Assembly: GCA_017305135.1 (NCBI GenBank)
Contig: JAFKNA010000008.1
Coordinates: 113,268 to 177,267 of the forward strand
Length of the DNA: 64,000 nucleotides
Direction: 5' to 3'
Source of the DNA: Lysobacterales bacterium
GTDB lineage: Bacteria; Pseudomonadota; Gammaproteobacteria; Xanthomonadales; Rhodanobacteraceae
Under the pieces are notes generated by a model. That model did not search any database, was not told where the DNA came from, and worked only from the letters and a program-made list of their open reading frames with translations. Both the position numbers and the translations under genes were made by a program. Below are positions 9,832-17,909 of the stretch, piece by piece; positions within the stretch are counted from its first letter, which is position 1; every line of letters starts with the position of its first letter.

Positions 9832-10560
9832 TCAACCCATGCCGCCGTTGATGCCGATCACCTGGCCGTTGATGTAGCCGGCGGCATCGGAGCAGAGGAA
9901 GGCGACCAGCGCGGCGACCTCCTCCGCAGTACCGGCGCGGCCGGCCGGGACCATGGCCTTGATCTGCGCCGGTTCAAAGGCCGATTCGGCCATGCGGCCG
10001 GCGATCACGCCGGGCGCGACCACGTTGGCGGTGATGCCGCGCGAAGCCATCTCGCGCGCCAGCGAGCGGGTGGCGCCGTGCAGCGCGGATTTCGCCGCGG
10101 CGTAGTTGGCCTGGCCGCGGTTGCCGAGCACCGCGGCCACCGAGGACAGGCTGACGATGCGGCCGAAGCGACCACGCGCCATCGGCAGCAGCAGGGGCCG
10201 GGTGGCGTGGAAGAAACCGTGCAGCGAGACATCGATCACGCGCCGCCATTGCAGATCCGTCATGCCGGCGAGCGGCGCGTCATCATGGATTCCGGCGTTG
10301 TGCACCAGCACCTCGATGGAGCCCTGCGCGAGTTCCGCTTCCAGCGCCGCCCCGGTCGCCGTGGCATCGACCAGATCGAACACGATCGCGCGTGCCTCGC
10401 CGCCACCCTGCCGGATGTCGGCGGCGACTGCTTCCGCGCGCGCGGCATTGGCGTTGGCATGCACCAGCACGCTGCAGCCCTGCGCCGCCAGCGCACGGGC
10501 GATGGCGCCGCCGATGTCGCCGCTGCCGCCGGTGACCAGTGCGCGGCGCCGCGCCGCCAT
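9832..10560 (-). CDS. 3-oxoacyl-ACP reductase, FabG2/ApeQ-like SDR
   Basis: This is a 242-residue short-chain dehydrogenase. It shows the NADPH loop LVTGGSGDIGGAIA, LVHNAGIHDDAPL, the catalytic serine block SLSSVAAVLGNRGQANY, the YAAAK Tyr-Lys pair, and the C-terminal GYINGQVIGINGGMG. The NRGQxNY and AGYxxxQVIxINGG blocks recall the FabG2/ApeQ ketoreductase of aryl polyene clusters more than housekeeping FabG. ATG 10560 is chosen. A GTG at 10593 would overlap the stop of the upstream M13 peptidase gene (GTGA) and is a real alternative. It lies on the opposite strand from the ketosynthases, beyond vapBC. Confidence 0.87.
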   Translation of the reverse strand: MAARRRALVTGGSGDIGGAIARALAAQGCSVLVHANANAARAEAVAADIRQGGGEARAIVFDLVDATATGAALEAELAQGSIEVLVHNAGIHDDAPLAGMTDLQWRRVIDVSLHGFFHATRPLLLPMARGRFGRIVSLSSVAAVLGNRGQANYAAAKSALHGATRSLAREMASRGITANVVAPGVIAGRMAESAFEPAQIKAMVPAGRAGTAEEVAALVAFLCSDAAGYINGQVIGINGGMG

Positions 10561-10589
10561 GCCGCTGCGTGGCGCCAGCGCGGGGCCGC

Positions 10590-12707
10590 TCACCACACCT
10601 TCACGCGCTGCGCGGGGGCGAGGTAGAGCTTCTGGCCAGGCTCGACCTGGAAGGCGGGATACCAGGCATCGATGTTGCGCACGGTGAGCGCGCGGTACTG
10701 GCCGGGCGCATGCACGTTGGTCAAGAGCAGGTTGCGCAGCGCCGGCTCGCGCATCTTGCTGCGCCAGGCCTGGGCCCAGCCGAGGAACAGGCGCTGCTCG
10801 GGACTGAAGCCGTCCAGCGCATCGCCCGCGTCCGGATGCGCCAGACGGTAGGCGTCCAGCGCGGTTGCGAGGCCGGCGACATCGGCGATGTTCTCGCCGA
10901 GGGTGAGGGTGCCATTGACGGCGAGGTCGGGGAACGGCTTGTAGCCGTCGAACTGTGCCGCCAGCGCCTTGCCGGCGGCTTCGAAATGGGCGAAGTCCGC
11001 CGGCGTCCACCAGTTGTCGAGCTTGCCGGTCTCATCGAACAGCGCGCCGGTGTCGTCGAAGCTGTGGCTGATCTCATGGCCGATGACGGCGCCGATGGCG
11101 CCGTAGTTGACCGCATCGTCCGCCGCCGGGTCGAAGAACGGCGCATGCAGGATGGCGGCCGGGAAGATCAGGCGGTTTTCCAGCGGCACATTGAGCGCGT
11201 TGACCTCCTGTGGCAGCAAGAACCATTCGCCGTGGTCGACCGGCTGGCCGAGCTTGGCGAGGTTGCGGCGGTAATCGGCGAGGCCGGCGCGACGGGCATT
11301 GCCGAGCGCGTCGTCGCGCCGCACCTGGAGGGCGGAATAGTCCGGCCACCGCTCCGGATAGCCGATGCCGACGGTGAGCCCCTCCAGCTTGGCGCGGGCG
11401 CGGGCGCGGGTGGCCTCGCTCATCCACTCGAGCGCGTCGATGCGGCGGCCGAAGGCGGTGAGGAGGTTCTGCACCATCGCCTCGGCACGCTCCTTGGTGG
11501 CGGCGGAGAAGTGGCGCTCGACGTAGAGCCTGCCGACCCCGAAACCGAGCGCGTGGTTGAGCTCGGTGACGGCGCGCTTCCAGCGCTCGGGCTGCTCGGG
11601 GGTGCCGGAAAGGGCGGTGCCGTGGAAGGCGAAATGCGCGTCGGCAAAGGCCTGCGGCAGGTAGGGCGCGGCGCCGTCGAGGGCGTGGAAGGCGAGCCAG
11701 TCCTTCCAGGTGTCCAGCGGTTCGCTGGCCACCAGCGCGGCGATGCCGCTGACCGCCGCCGGCTGCCAGACGATGAAGCCTTCCTGCCGCTCCAGCCCCG
11801 CCGCATTGAAGAACATGCTCCAGTCCAGGCCGGGCGCGCGATGCTCGAAGTCGTCGCGCGACCAGCGGTTGGCGCCCTTCTGCACGTCGTTGGTGTCGAC
11901 CTGGCTGGCATGCACGCGCGCGATGGCGGTTTCCAGCGCCAGCACGTGCCCGGCCTTGCCCTCGCCATCGATGCCGGCCAGGTGGAACAGCTCGGCGATG
12001 TAGCGCTCGTACTGCCCGCGCAATTCGGCCATGCGCCCGCCTTCGAGATAGAAGTCGCGGTCCGGCATGCCGAGGCCACCCTGCACCAGGTAGGGGATGA
12101 CCTCGTCCGGTTGCAGCAGGTTGGCCGAGATCCAGAGGCCAAACAGGTTCGGCGTGTAGAAATCGGTGGCGTTGAGGAGGTCGACGTCGGCGCGCAGGGT
12201 TTCGCCCAGCGCGCGGGCGAGGCCCACCTTGTCGCCGATCACGTCGATCGTGTCGAGCGCCGGCTGCAGCGGACCGATGCCGGCCGCCTCGATCGCCGCC
12301 TCATCCATGAAGGCTGCGTAGTAGGCGCCGATCTGCGCCTCGTCGCCACTCGCATCCGCCTTGGCGGCGGCCGCCTCGGCGATCGCGCGGGTGTCCTTCT
12401 GCGCCTCGATGGCGAGCAGCGTGAAGCTGTTGTAGCTGGAGCGGTCGGGCGGGATCTCGGTGTGCTCGACCCAGGCGCCATTGGCGTATTCGAAGAACCC
12501 ATCGCCGGGCGCGACGTCCCGGTCCATGCCGCCGACATCGAAGCCGAAGCTGCCGAACACCGGTTTCGCCGCCGCCGGAGCGGTGGCCGCCTCCTTCGCG
12601 GGCGTGCCCCCGCCAGCCTGGGGCGTCGGCGGCGCATTGCTCCCGCAGGCGGACAGGAAGGCGCTGGCGGCGAAAACGATCAGGATCCTGCGGGACAGCG
12701 TTGACAT
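10590..12707 (-). CDS. M13-family zinc metallopeptidase lipoprotein
   Basis: This is a 705-residue neprilysin/PepO-type endopeptidase. The N-terminus is a lipoprotein signal (MSTLSRRILIVFAASAFLSAC, lipobox cysteine about residue 21), followed by an Ala/Pro-rich linker, so it should be anchored in the outer membrane facing the periplasm. The zinc site is complete: HEISH at 544-548 and GENIAD with E605. NALNVPLENRL upstream and the C-terminal AQRVKVW are typical of M13. ATG 12707 has a GAGGCG ribosome binding site. The frame continues 25 codons upstream, but that start would spoil the signal peptide. The stop overlaps a possible GTG start of the ketoreductase gene. Confidence 0.93.
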   Translation of the reverse strand: MSTLSRRILIVFAASAFLSACGSNAPPTPQAGGGTPAKEAATAPAAAKPVFGSFGFDVGGMDRDVAPGDGFFEYANGAWVEHTEIPPDRSSYNSFTLLAIEAQKDTRAIAEAAAAKADASGDEAQIGAYYAAFMDEAAIEAAGIGPLQPALDTIDVIGDKVGLARALGETLRADVDLLNATDFYTPNLFGLWISANLLQPDEVIPYLVQGGLGMPDRDFYLEGGRMAELRGQYERYIAELFHLAGIDGEGKAGHVLALETAIARVHASQVDTNDVQKGANRWSRDDFEHRAPGLDWSMFFNAAGLERQEGFIVWQPAAVSGIAALVASEPLDTWKDWLAFHALDGAAPYLPQAFADAHFAFHGTALSGTPEQPERWKRAVTELNHALGFGVGRLYVERHFSAATKERAEAMVQNLLTAFGRRIDALEWMSEATRARARAKLEGLTVGIGYPERWPDYSALQVRRDDALGNARRAGLADYRRNLAKLGQPVDHGEWFLLPQEVNALNVPLENRLIFPAAILHAPFFDPAADDAVNYGAIGAVIGHEISHSFDDTGALFDETGKLDNWWTPADFAHFEAAGKALAAQFDGYKPFPDLAVNGTLTLGENIADVAGLATALDAYRLAHPDAGDALDGFSPEQRLFLGWAQAWRSKMREPALRNLLLTNVHAPGQYRALTVRNIDAWYPAFQVEPGQKLYLAPAQRVKVW

Positions 12708-12842
12708 GGGACGCCTCGACGCATCGGTGGAAGCGGCGACGTTAATCGGCCGCCGCGCTGCATGCAAAGGGCGGAAGGTCACGGCACCGATCCGCCCGAC
12801 CGCGATCTCCGCGGCCAGCCCGGACGCAGGCGCGGCGGCACG

Positions 12843-13517
12843 TCAATCGGCGGGGCGCGGCGGGCGCAGCATGAACCAGTTGCGCACGCCAAGGACCTCC
12901 TGTGCGGCGATCACCTCGAAGCCGCCGCGGCGATACAGGCGCACGTTGGCGTCCTTGTCGGTTTCGAGGTAACCGGCGTCGCCCATACGGTCGAGTTCGG
13001 CGCAGGCCGCCGCCATCAGCGCGGTGCCGATGCCCTGCCCTTGGCAGGCGCGTTCGACCGCCGCCGGCCCCAGATGCCAGTGGCGGATCGCCGGCTCCAT
13101 CCGCCGCCATGCGGCGAGCCAGCGCAGGATCCGCGGCAGACGGGCCAGCGCCCGATGGCGCGCCAGCAGCGCCAGCATGTGCAGGTGGAAGCCGGCCTCG
13201 GGCCGGCAACGGCCGGGTGGCGCCATGGCCAGCACGCCGACCAGGCACTCGCGGCGATGCGCGGCGAGCACCCGGCCATCGCGCATCCGCAGGCGCAGCA
13301 AGGCGATGAAGGCGGCGGCCAGGAGCCCCTGCAGGCGGGACTCGTCGGCGCCGAATACCCGCCGGTGCAGCGGGTTGTCGCGCATGCTGGCGGCAAGGAG
13401 TTCGGCGGCAGGGGCGATCTCTTCCTGCCGCAGCGGCCCGACGCGCACCACGGCCGCGTCATCCGGGCGGACGGCAGCGCCGCCCGCGCGCGGTTCACCA
13501 GGGGATCGGCTGGCCAT
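12843..13517 (-). CDS. GNAT-family N-acetyltransferase
   Basis: This 224-residue protein ends in a GNAT fold. The acetyl-CoA loop is CQGQGIGTALMAAACAELD, followed by YLETDKDANVRLYRRGGFEVI. The upstream half has ASMRDNPLHRRVFG, typical of small-molecule or toxin-resistance-like GNATs. The substrate is unknown. The start at 13517 overlaps the end of the SDR gene by 23 bp, which suggests co-transcription with it; the first ~25 residues look unstructured and the true start could be further in. Confidence 0.85.
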   Translation of the reverse strand: MASRSPGEPRAGGAAVRPDDAAVVRVGPLRQEEIAPAAELLAASMRDNPLHRRVFGADESRLQGLLAAAFIALLRLRMRDGRVLAAHRRECLVGVLAMAPPGRCRPEAGFHLHMLALLARHRALARLPRILRWLAAWRRMEPAIRHWHLGPAAVERACQGQGIGTALMAAACAELDRMGDAGYLETDKDANVRLYRRGGFEVIAAQEVLGVRNWFMLRPPRPAD

Positions 13518-14187
13518 CGGTGCCGAGGAAACGGCCGCTGGCCTGCATGTCGAGGCGGTCGATCACGCGCAGCATGGCGGCGACCGATTCCTCCGGCGCC
13601 AGCGTGGCGTTGGTGCCGCCCATTGCGGTGCGCACCCAGCCGGGGCTGATCGCGACGACTGGAATGCCGCGCTCGGCCAACGCATGCGACAGCAGCCGTC
13701 CCGCCATGTTGAGCGCGGCCTTGCTGATCGCATAGCTTGGCGTATGGAAGCCATCGCTGCCGGCGATCGAGCCCAGCCGGCTGGAGAGGTTCACCACCCG
13801 GGCGCCGTCGACCAGGTGCGGGGCCAGCGCCTGGGTGAGCAGGAAGGGACCGGCGGCATTGGCGGCGAAGGCGGCGTCGAGCTCGTCGAGCGTGATGCTG
13901 CCGAAGCGCTCGCCCGGGTTCAGCACGCCGGCATTGTTGACCAGGAGGTCGATGCGCAGCTCGAGCAGGGCGAACTCCGCGGCGAAGGCGCGGATCGATT
14001 CCGCGCCCGGCAGTTCGAGTGGCAGCACCACCAGGCGACCCTCGTGCCCGGCAGCCAGTTGCCGCAGCTCCGATGCCGCGGCCACGTCGCGGCAGGTCGC
14101 CACCACGTGGTCGCCGCGAGCCAGGAACTGGCGGGCGAACTCAAGGCCGAGGCCGCGATTGGCACCGGTGACCAGGACGTGCGACAT
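13495..14187 (-). CDS. SDR-family oxidoreductase (sniffer/CsgA-like)
   Basis: This is a 230-residue short-chain dehydrogenase: VLVTGANRGLGLEFARQ at the N-terminus, LLVNNAGVLNPGERF, a VVNLSSRLGS serine block, YAISKAALN (Tyr-x-x-x-Lys), and SPGWVRTAMGGTNATLAPEES. The last motif and the NRGLG loop are typical of the sniffer/C-factor-like SDRs, whose substrates vary. ATG 14187 is supported by GGAGGA eight bases upstream. It is divergent from the hydrolase at 14263. Confidence 0.88.
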   Translation of the reverse strand: MSHVLVTGANRGLGLEFARQFLARGDHVVATCRDVAAASELRQLAAGHEGRLVVLPLELPGAESIRAFAAEFALLELRIDLLVNNAGVLNPGERFGSITLDELDAAFAANAAGPFLLTQALAPHLVDGARVVNLSSRLGSIAGSDGFHTPSYAISKAALNMAGRLLSHALAERGIPVVAISPGWVRTAMGGTNATLAPEESVAAMLRVIDRLDMQASGRFLGTDGQPIPW

Positions 14188-14249
14188 GGGGAGATTCCTC
14201 CAACGGATGCCGACCGCGCGGCGGGCGCATCGGCGGCGACGGCTCACGC

Positions 14250-14255
14250 TATCAT
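14250..14255 (+). promoter_or_regulatory. -10 hexamer for a probable leaderless transcript
   Basis: TATCAT lies seven bases before ATG 14263. No Shine-Dalgarno is present, so transcription would begin at or next to the start codon. No convincing -35 element is seen. Confidence 0.4.
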
Positions 14256-14262
14256 GCGCGAC

Positions 14263-14961
14263 ATGACCGTCCGTGAATCGAACAGCGACATGCCGGCCTT
14301 TCCGGCGGAAGGCGGCGCCGTGCTGCTGCAGGGCGCCGCCGGCGCGATCGAGCTGGCCTGCGCCGTACCCGAGGGCGGCGGTGGCCGTGCCGGCGTGGCG
14401 ATCATCTGCCACCCGCATCCGCTGCAGGGCGGCACCATGCACAACAAGGTGGTGACGATCATCGAGCGCTCGCTGCTCGAGCTTGGCCTTGCCACCGTGC
14501 GCTTCAACTTCCGCGGCGTCGGCAGGAGCGAGGGCGCGCACGACGAGGGGCGCGGCGAGACCGACGACGTCGCCACCATCGCCGAGTGGCTGCGCCGCGA
14601 AGGCCCGGGCGACGCGCTGTGGCTGGCCGGCTTCTCATTCGGCAGCTACGTGGCGCTGCGCGCGGCGCCGCGCCTCGAGCCGGCGCAGCTGATCCTGGTC
14701 GCGCCGCCCGCCGGGCGCTGGGATTTCAGCGGCCTCGACAAGCCGGCCTGTCCCTGGCTGATCGTGCAGGGCGAGGACGACGAGGTGGTCGATCCGGCCG
14801 CCGTGTTCGCCTGGGCGGAGACACTGCAGCCGCCGCCGCACCTGATCCGCATGCCGGAGACCGGGCACTTCTTCCATCGCCGGCTGATGGACCTGCGCGG
14901 TGCGCTCAAGAACGCGCTGGCGGCGAACCTGCCGCCGGTGCGCCAGGCGGCGCATGACTGA
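14263..14961 (+). CDS. Alpha/beta hydrolase
   Basis: This 232-residue cytoplasmic hydrolase belongs to the family annotated as alpha/beta superfamily hydrolase, related to YqiA/KANL3-type serine hydrolases. It carries the oxyanion block IICHPHPLQGGTMHNKVV, FNFRGVGRSEG, the nucleophile elbow GFSFGS, VQGEDDEVVDP with the acid residue, and the final METGHFFH-like PETGHFFHR histidine. The start is uncertain: ATG 14263 fits a leaderless mRNA behind TATCAT, and ATG 14254 and 14290 are in frame. It overlaps the start of the next gene by eight bases. Substrate unknown. Confidence 0.88.
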   Translation: MTVRESNSDMPAFPAEGGAVLLQGAAGAIELACAVPEGGGGRAGVAIICHPHPLQGGTMHNKVVTIIERSLLELGLATVRFNFRGVGRSEGAHDEGRGETDDVATIAEWLRREGPGDALWLAGFSFGSYVALRAAPRLEPAQLILVAPPAGRWDFSGLDKPACPWLIVQGEDDEVVDPAAVFAWAETLQPPPHLIRMPETGHFFHRRLMDLRGALKNALAANLPPVRQAAHD

Positions 14962-16039
14962 ACCGGCAGCGGCCGGCGGACCGCTCGAACGCTACCGCGC
15001 CGGCGTCGCAGCCGGGGTCTGGCAGGACGATCCCGCCCAGTACGGCGCACTGGCCGCGCTGCAGCGGGTGTGGACGGAGCTCGCCGCGCCGCCGCCGCGT
15101 TGGCCCTGGCAGCGCACGCCGGCGCCGCGCGGCGTGTACCTGTGGGGACGGGTCGGGCGCGGCAAGACGTTCCTGTGCGACCTCTTCTTCCAGTCGGTCG
15201 CCGAACCACGCCGGCAGCGCGTGCACTTCCACCGCTTCATGCAGGCGGTGCAGGCGGAGCTGCGCGCGCTGGAAGGCCGACGCGATCCGCTGGAGGAAGT
15301 CGCGGCGCGGCTCGCGCGCGAGGTGCGCCTGCTGGTGCTGGACGAATTCTTCGTCGGCGACATCGGCGATGCGATGATCCTCGGCAACCTGCTGAAGGCG
15401 CTGTTCGCGCGCGGCGTGGTGCTGGCCACCACCTCCAACACGCCACCGCCCGAGCTCTACCGGGACGGCCTGCAGCGCGAGCGCTTCCTGCCCGCCATCG
15501 CGCTGCTCGAGGCGCATTGCGAGGTGGTCGAACTGGCTTCGGAGCACGACTGGCGGCTGCGCGCGCTGCGCCAGGCGCCGGTCTACTTCACCCCGGTGGG
15601 CGCCGATGCCGAACGCCGCCTCGGCGAGGTGTTCCGGCGCATGGCCCACGGCGCCGTGCAGGAGGACCATGCGCTGGCGCTCAACGGGCGCGAGGTCCGC
15701 GTCCGGCGCTCGGCCGAGGGCGTGATCTGGTTCGCCTTCGCGGATCTTTGCGAAGGGCCGCGCGGCGTGGCCGACTACATCGAGCTGGCGCGCAGCTTCC
15801 GCACGCTGATCATTTCCAGCGTGCCGCAATTCACGCCGCTCACCGACGATGCGGCGCGCCGCTTCATCGAACTGGTCGACGAGGCCTATGATCGCGGCGT
15901 CAAGCTGGTGCTGTCGGCGGCGGTGCCCATCGTCGAGCTCTACGACGGCGATCGCCTGCGCGCGGAATTCGCGCGCACCGAATCGCGGCTGATCGAGATG
16001 CAGAGCGAGGAATACCTGGCGCGCGAACACCGCGCATGA
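14954..16039 (+). CDS. zapE: AFG1/ZapE-family ATPase
   Basis: This is a 361-residue AFG1-like P-loop ATPase. The Walker A motif GRVGRGKT sits at residues 65-72. Walker B is LLVLDEFFVGDIGDAMIL, followed by sensor-1 VVLATTSNTPPPELY and the C-terminal VLSAAVPIVELY...FARTESRLIEMQSEEYL. In E. coli ZapE associates with the division ring and acts under stress; the mitochondrial homologue serves respiratory complex turnover. ATG 14954 lies inside the end of the hydrolase gene (8-bp overlap), so the two are probably coupled. Confidence 0.93.
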   Translation: MTEPAAAGGPLERYRAGVAAGVWQDDPAQYGALAALQRVWTELAAPPPRWPWQRTPAPRGVYLWGRVGRGKTFLCDLFFQSVAEPRRQRVHFHRFMQAVQAELRALEGRRDPLEEVAARLAREVRLLVLDEFFVGDIGDAMILGNLLKALFARGVVLATTSNTPPPELYRDGLQRERFLPAIALLEAHCEVVELASEHDWRLRALRQAPVYFTPVGADAERRLGEVFRRMAHGAVQEDHALALNGREVRVRRSAEGVIWFAFADLCEGPRGVADYIELARSFRTLIISSVPQFTPLTDDAARRFIELVDEAYDRGVKLVLSAAVPIVELYDGDRLRAEFARTESRLIEMQSEEYLAREHRA

Positions 16040-16078
16040 CCTGAAGCCGTCCAAGCCCGAAAAAGGCCGCGCGCGCCA

Positions 16079-16107
16079 TTGATCACGTGCGGCAATCCCT
16101 CTATTAT
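16079..16107 (+). promoter_or_regulatory. Sigma-70-type promoter of the RND efflux genes
   Basis: A -35 element TTGATC (16079-16084) and a -10 element TATTAT (16102-16107) are separated by exactly 17 bp. The site lies 157 bp before the adaptor start codon and just after the zapE stop. It is among the better-formed promoters in the window. Confidence 0.6.
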
Positions 16108-16123
16108 TGAACCCGCTAGTTCA
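16108..16123 (+). promoter_or_regulatory. Candidate TetR-type operator
   Basis: An inverted repeat TGAAC-CCGCTA-GTTCA directly abuts the -10 hexamer and would cover the transcription start. This placement fits repression of an RND pump by a TetR-family regulator, but no regulator gene is in the window. Confidence 0.45.
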
Positions 16124-16263
16124 CTTTAGTGCGGCGAGGCTCTGTCTGGAATCGGCGGCGCGCCGCGCCAGCCCGTTCGATCATGTGCCGGTCGCCGGAT
16201 TGCGGCGCCCGGGTGCACGGCCGCCGGTATTTCCGGCGGGAATGTTTCCCGTTCCGCTTCCCG

Positions 16264-17442
16264 ATGGATACCCATTCCATGCAAACGCGTGTCGAAAAGA
16301 CTCCAAGCACCGTCAAGCGCATGATCATCATGCTGGTCTTGGTCGGCCTCCTGCTGCTGGCGCTGGTCGGCTGGAACGTGGGCGGCAAGATGGCCATGAA
16401 GCAGGCGATGGCCAACATGAGCCAGCCGCCGCAGACGGTTTCCACCACCACCGTCGAGTACCAGTTCTGGCAGCCGCTGCAGGGCGCCGTCGGCACGCTG
16501 CGCGCAGTGCGCGGCGCCGATCTGGCCTTTGAGGTCGGCGGGCTCGTCACCCGGGTCAATCTCGCTTCCGGCGGCGAGGTCAAGGAAGGCGAGCTCCTGG
16601 TCCAGCTTCGCGACACCGAGGACCTGGCCATGCTGCGCCAGCTCGAGGCGGCCGCGGCGCTGTCGGAGCTGTCCTTCTCGCGCGCGGCGAAGCAGATCGA
16701 CAGGCAGACCATCAGCCAGGCGGACTACGACACCGTCAAGGCCGACCTGGACGCACGCCGCGCCGCCGTGCAGCAGCAGAAGGCGGTCATCGCCAGGAAG
16801 CAGCTGCGTGCGCCGTTCGCCGGCCGCACCGGCATCGTCACCGTCAGCCCCGGCGCCTACGTGAGCCCGGGCAATCCGCTGGTGACGCTGCAGCAGCTCG
16901 ACTGGCTGTACGTGGATTTCGCGGTGCCGCAGCGGCACCTCGGCAAGCTGTCCGTGGGCCAGCGGGTGAACCTCACGCTGGACGCCTTTCCCGGCGAGTC
17001 CTTCAGCGGCGAGCTGACCGCAATCGAGCCCAAGGTCGACGGCGACACCCGCAACGCACGCGTGGAAGCGAAGGTGGACAACGCCGACGGACGCCTCAGC
17101 CCCGGCATGTTCGCCAACGTCGACGTCGAGGTGGGCGAACCGAAACGCCGCCTGACCGTGCCGCAGTCGGCGGTCGCCTTCAATCCCTACGGCGAGACCG
17201 TGTTCGTGGTGAAGCCCGGCGGCAGCAACGATCAGGGCAAGGAACTGCCGCCGGTCGCGCAGCAGGTGTTCGTGACCACCGGCGGCACCCGCGGCGACCA
17301 GATCGCCATCGAAACCGGCCTCGAGGAAGGCACCGAGGTGGTCACCAGCGGCCAGCTCAAGCTCAAGAATGGCACGCCGCTGGCGATCAACAACGACGTC
17401 CAGCCCGCCAGCGACCCGGACCCGAAGCCGCAGGAACACTGA
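16264..17442 (+). CDS. RND efflux periplasmic adaptor (membrane fusion protein)
   Basis: This 392-residue MFP has an N-terminal membrane anchor (IIMLVLVGLLLLALVGW). Lipoyl half-motifs follow (EVGGLVTRVNLASGGEVKEGE and LRAPFAGRTGIVTVSPGAYVSPG), then a short alpha-hairpin and a beta-barrel (VPQRHLGKLSVGQRVNLTLDAFPG). It would link the inner-membrane RND permease to an outer-membrane channel. ATG 16264 is used and ATG 16279 is equally possible; neither has a clear ribosome binding site. The permease follows at 17910, after an unusual 467-bp gap filled by a structured repeat. Confidence 0.92.
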   Translation: MDTHSMQTRVEKTPSTVKRMIIMLVLVGLLLLALVGWNVGGKMAMKQAMANMSQPPQTVSTTTVEYQFWQPLQGAVGTLRAVRGADLAFEVGGLVTRVNLASGGEVKEGELLVQLRDTEDLAMLRQLEAAAALSELSFSRAAKQIDRQTISQADYDTVKADLDARRAAVQQQKAVIARKQLRAPFAGRTGIVTVSPGAYVSPGNPLVTLQQLDWLYVDFAVPQRHLGKLSVGQRVNLTLDAFPGESFSGELTAIEPKVDGDTRNARVEAKVDNADGRLSPGMFANVDVEVGEPKRRLTVPQSAVAFNPYGETVFVVKPGGSNDQGKELPPVAQQVFVTTGGTRGDQIAIETGLEEGTEVVTSGQLKLKNGTPLAINNDVQPASDPDPKPQEH

Positions 17443-17470
17443 CCCGCTGATCGCCTCGCCAGGCGCAGGC

Positions 17471-17817
17471 TTTGCTTTCGCTTTTGCTTCTGGCGCGCAG
17501 GAGCGCGCCTGCTTTCCGGTCCCCATCGGCGGCGGTGGGTGGCAGCCGGACCAGCCCGAAGGGGCGCGCGCACGATGCGCGCGCGGTCGCCGCAGGCACA
17601 TGGATGTGCCGTCGGCGAACCCCGGCTGGCACCCACGAACCCGCAGGACAGGATGTCCTGCGGGCGCCGCCGCAGGGGTGCCCTTCTCTTTGGTTACTTT
17701 CTCTTGGGCCAGCACTGCGCCGCAGGAGCGGCGCGAACGGCGAAGCCGGCCCCGGAGGGGCGAAGGGCAGGATGCCCGAAGTCACAGAAAGTGACCCGCT
17801 CGCGGAGCGAGCGGAAG
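17471..17817 (+). repeat. Structured intergenic repeat, copy 1 (GGA-loop hairpins)
   Basis: The 467-bp gap 17443-17909 lies inside the efflux operon. It contains no gene but a string of near-perfect hairpins whose loops are CGA, GGA or TGGA: 17564-17584, 17595-17610, 17641-17663 (10-bp stem), 17765-17777 and 17796-17814. A GTCAC/GTGAC stem is at 17781-17795. Copy 2 lies inverted at about 25608-25907, and blocks such as GGTTACTT and GAAGGGCAGGATGCCCGAAG occur in both. Some stems differ in sequence between copies yet still pair. Open frames across this region are shadows. Confidence 0.85.
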
Positions 17818-17909
17818 CTCTTCAAGGTATTTCCATAGACAGCGCGAACGTCAAGCCAGCAGCCGCGTAGCGCGAGCCCGACTTGCAGCCCAGGCATCCA
17901 GGAACTCCC

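Noticed and set aside
17387-17838. Short open frames over the structured repeat
   Set aside because: They run through hairpin DNA on both strands with low-complexity arginine/proline content.
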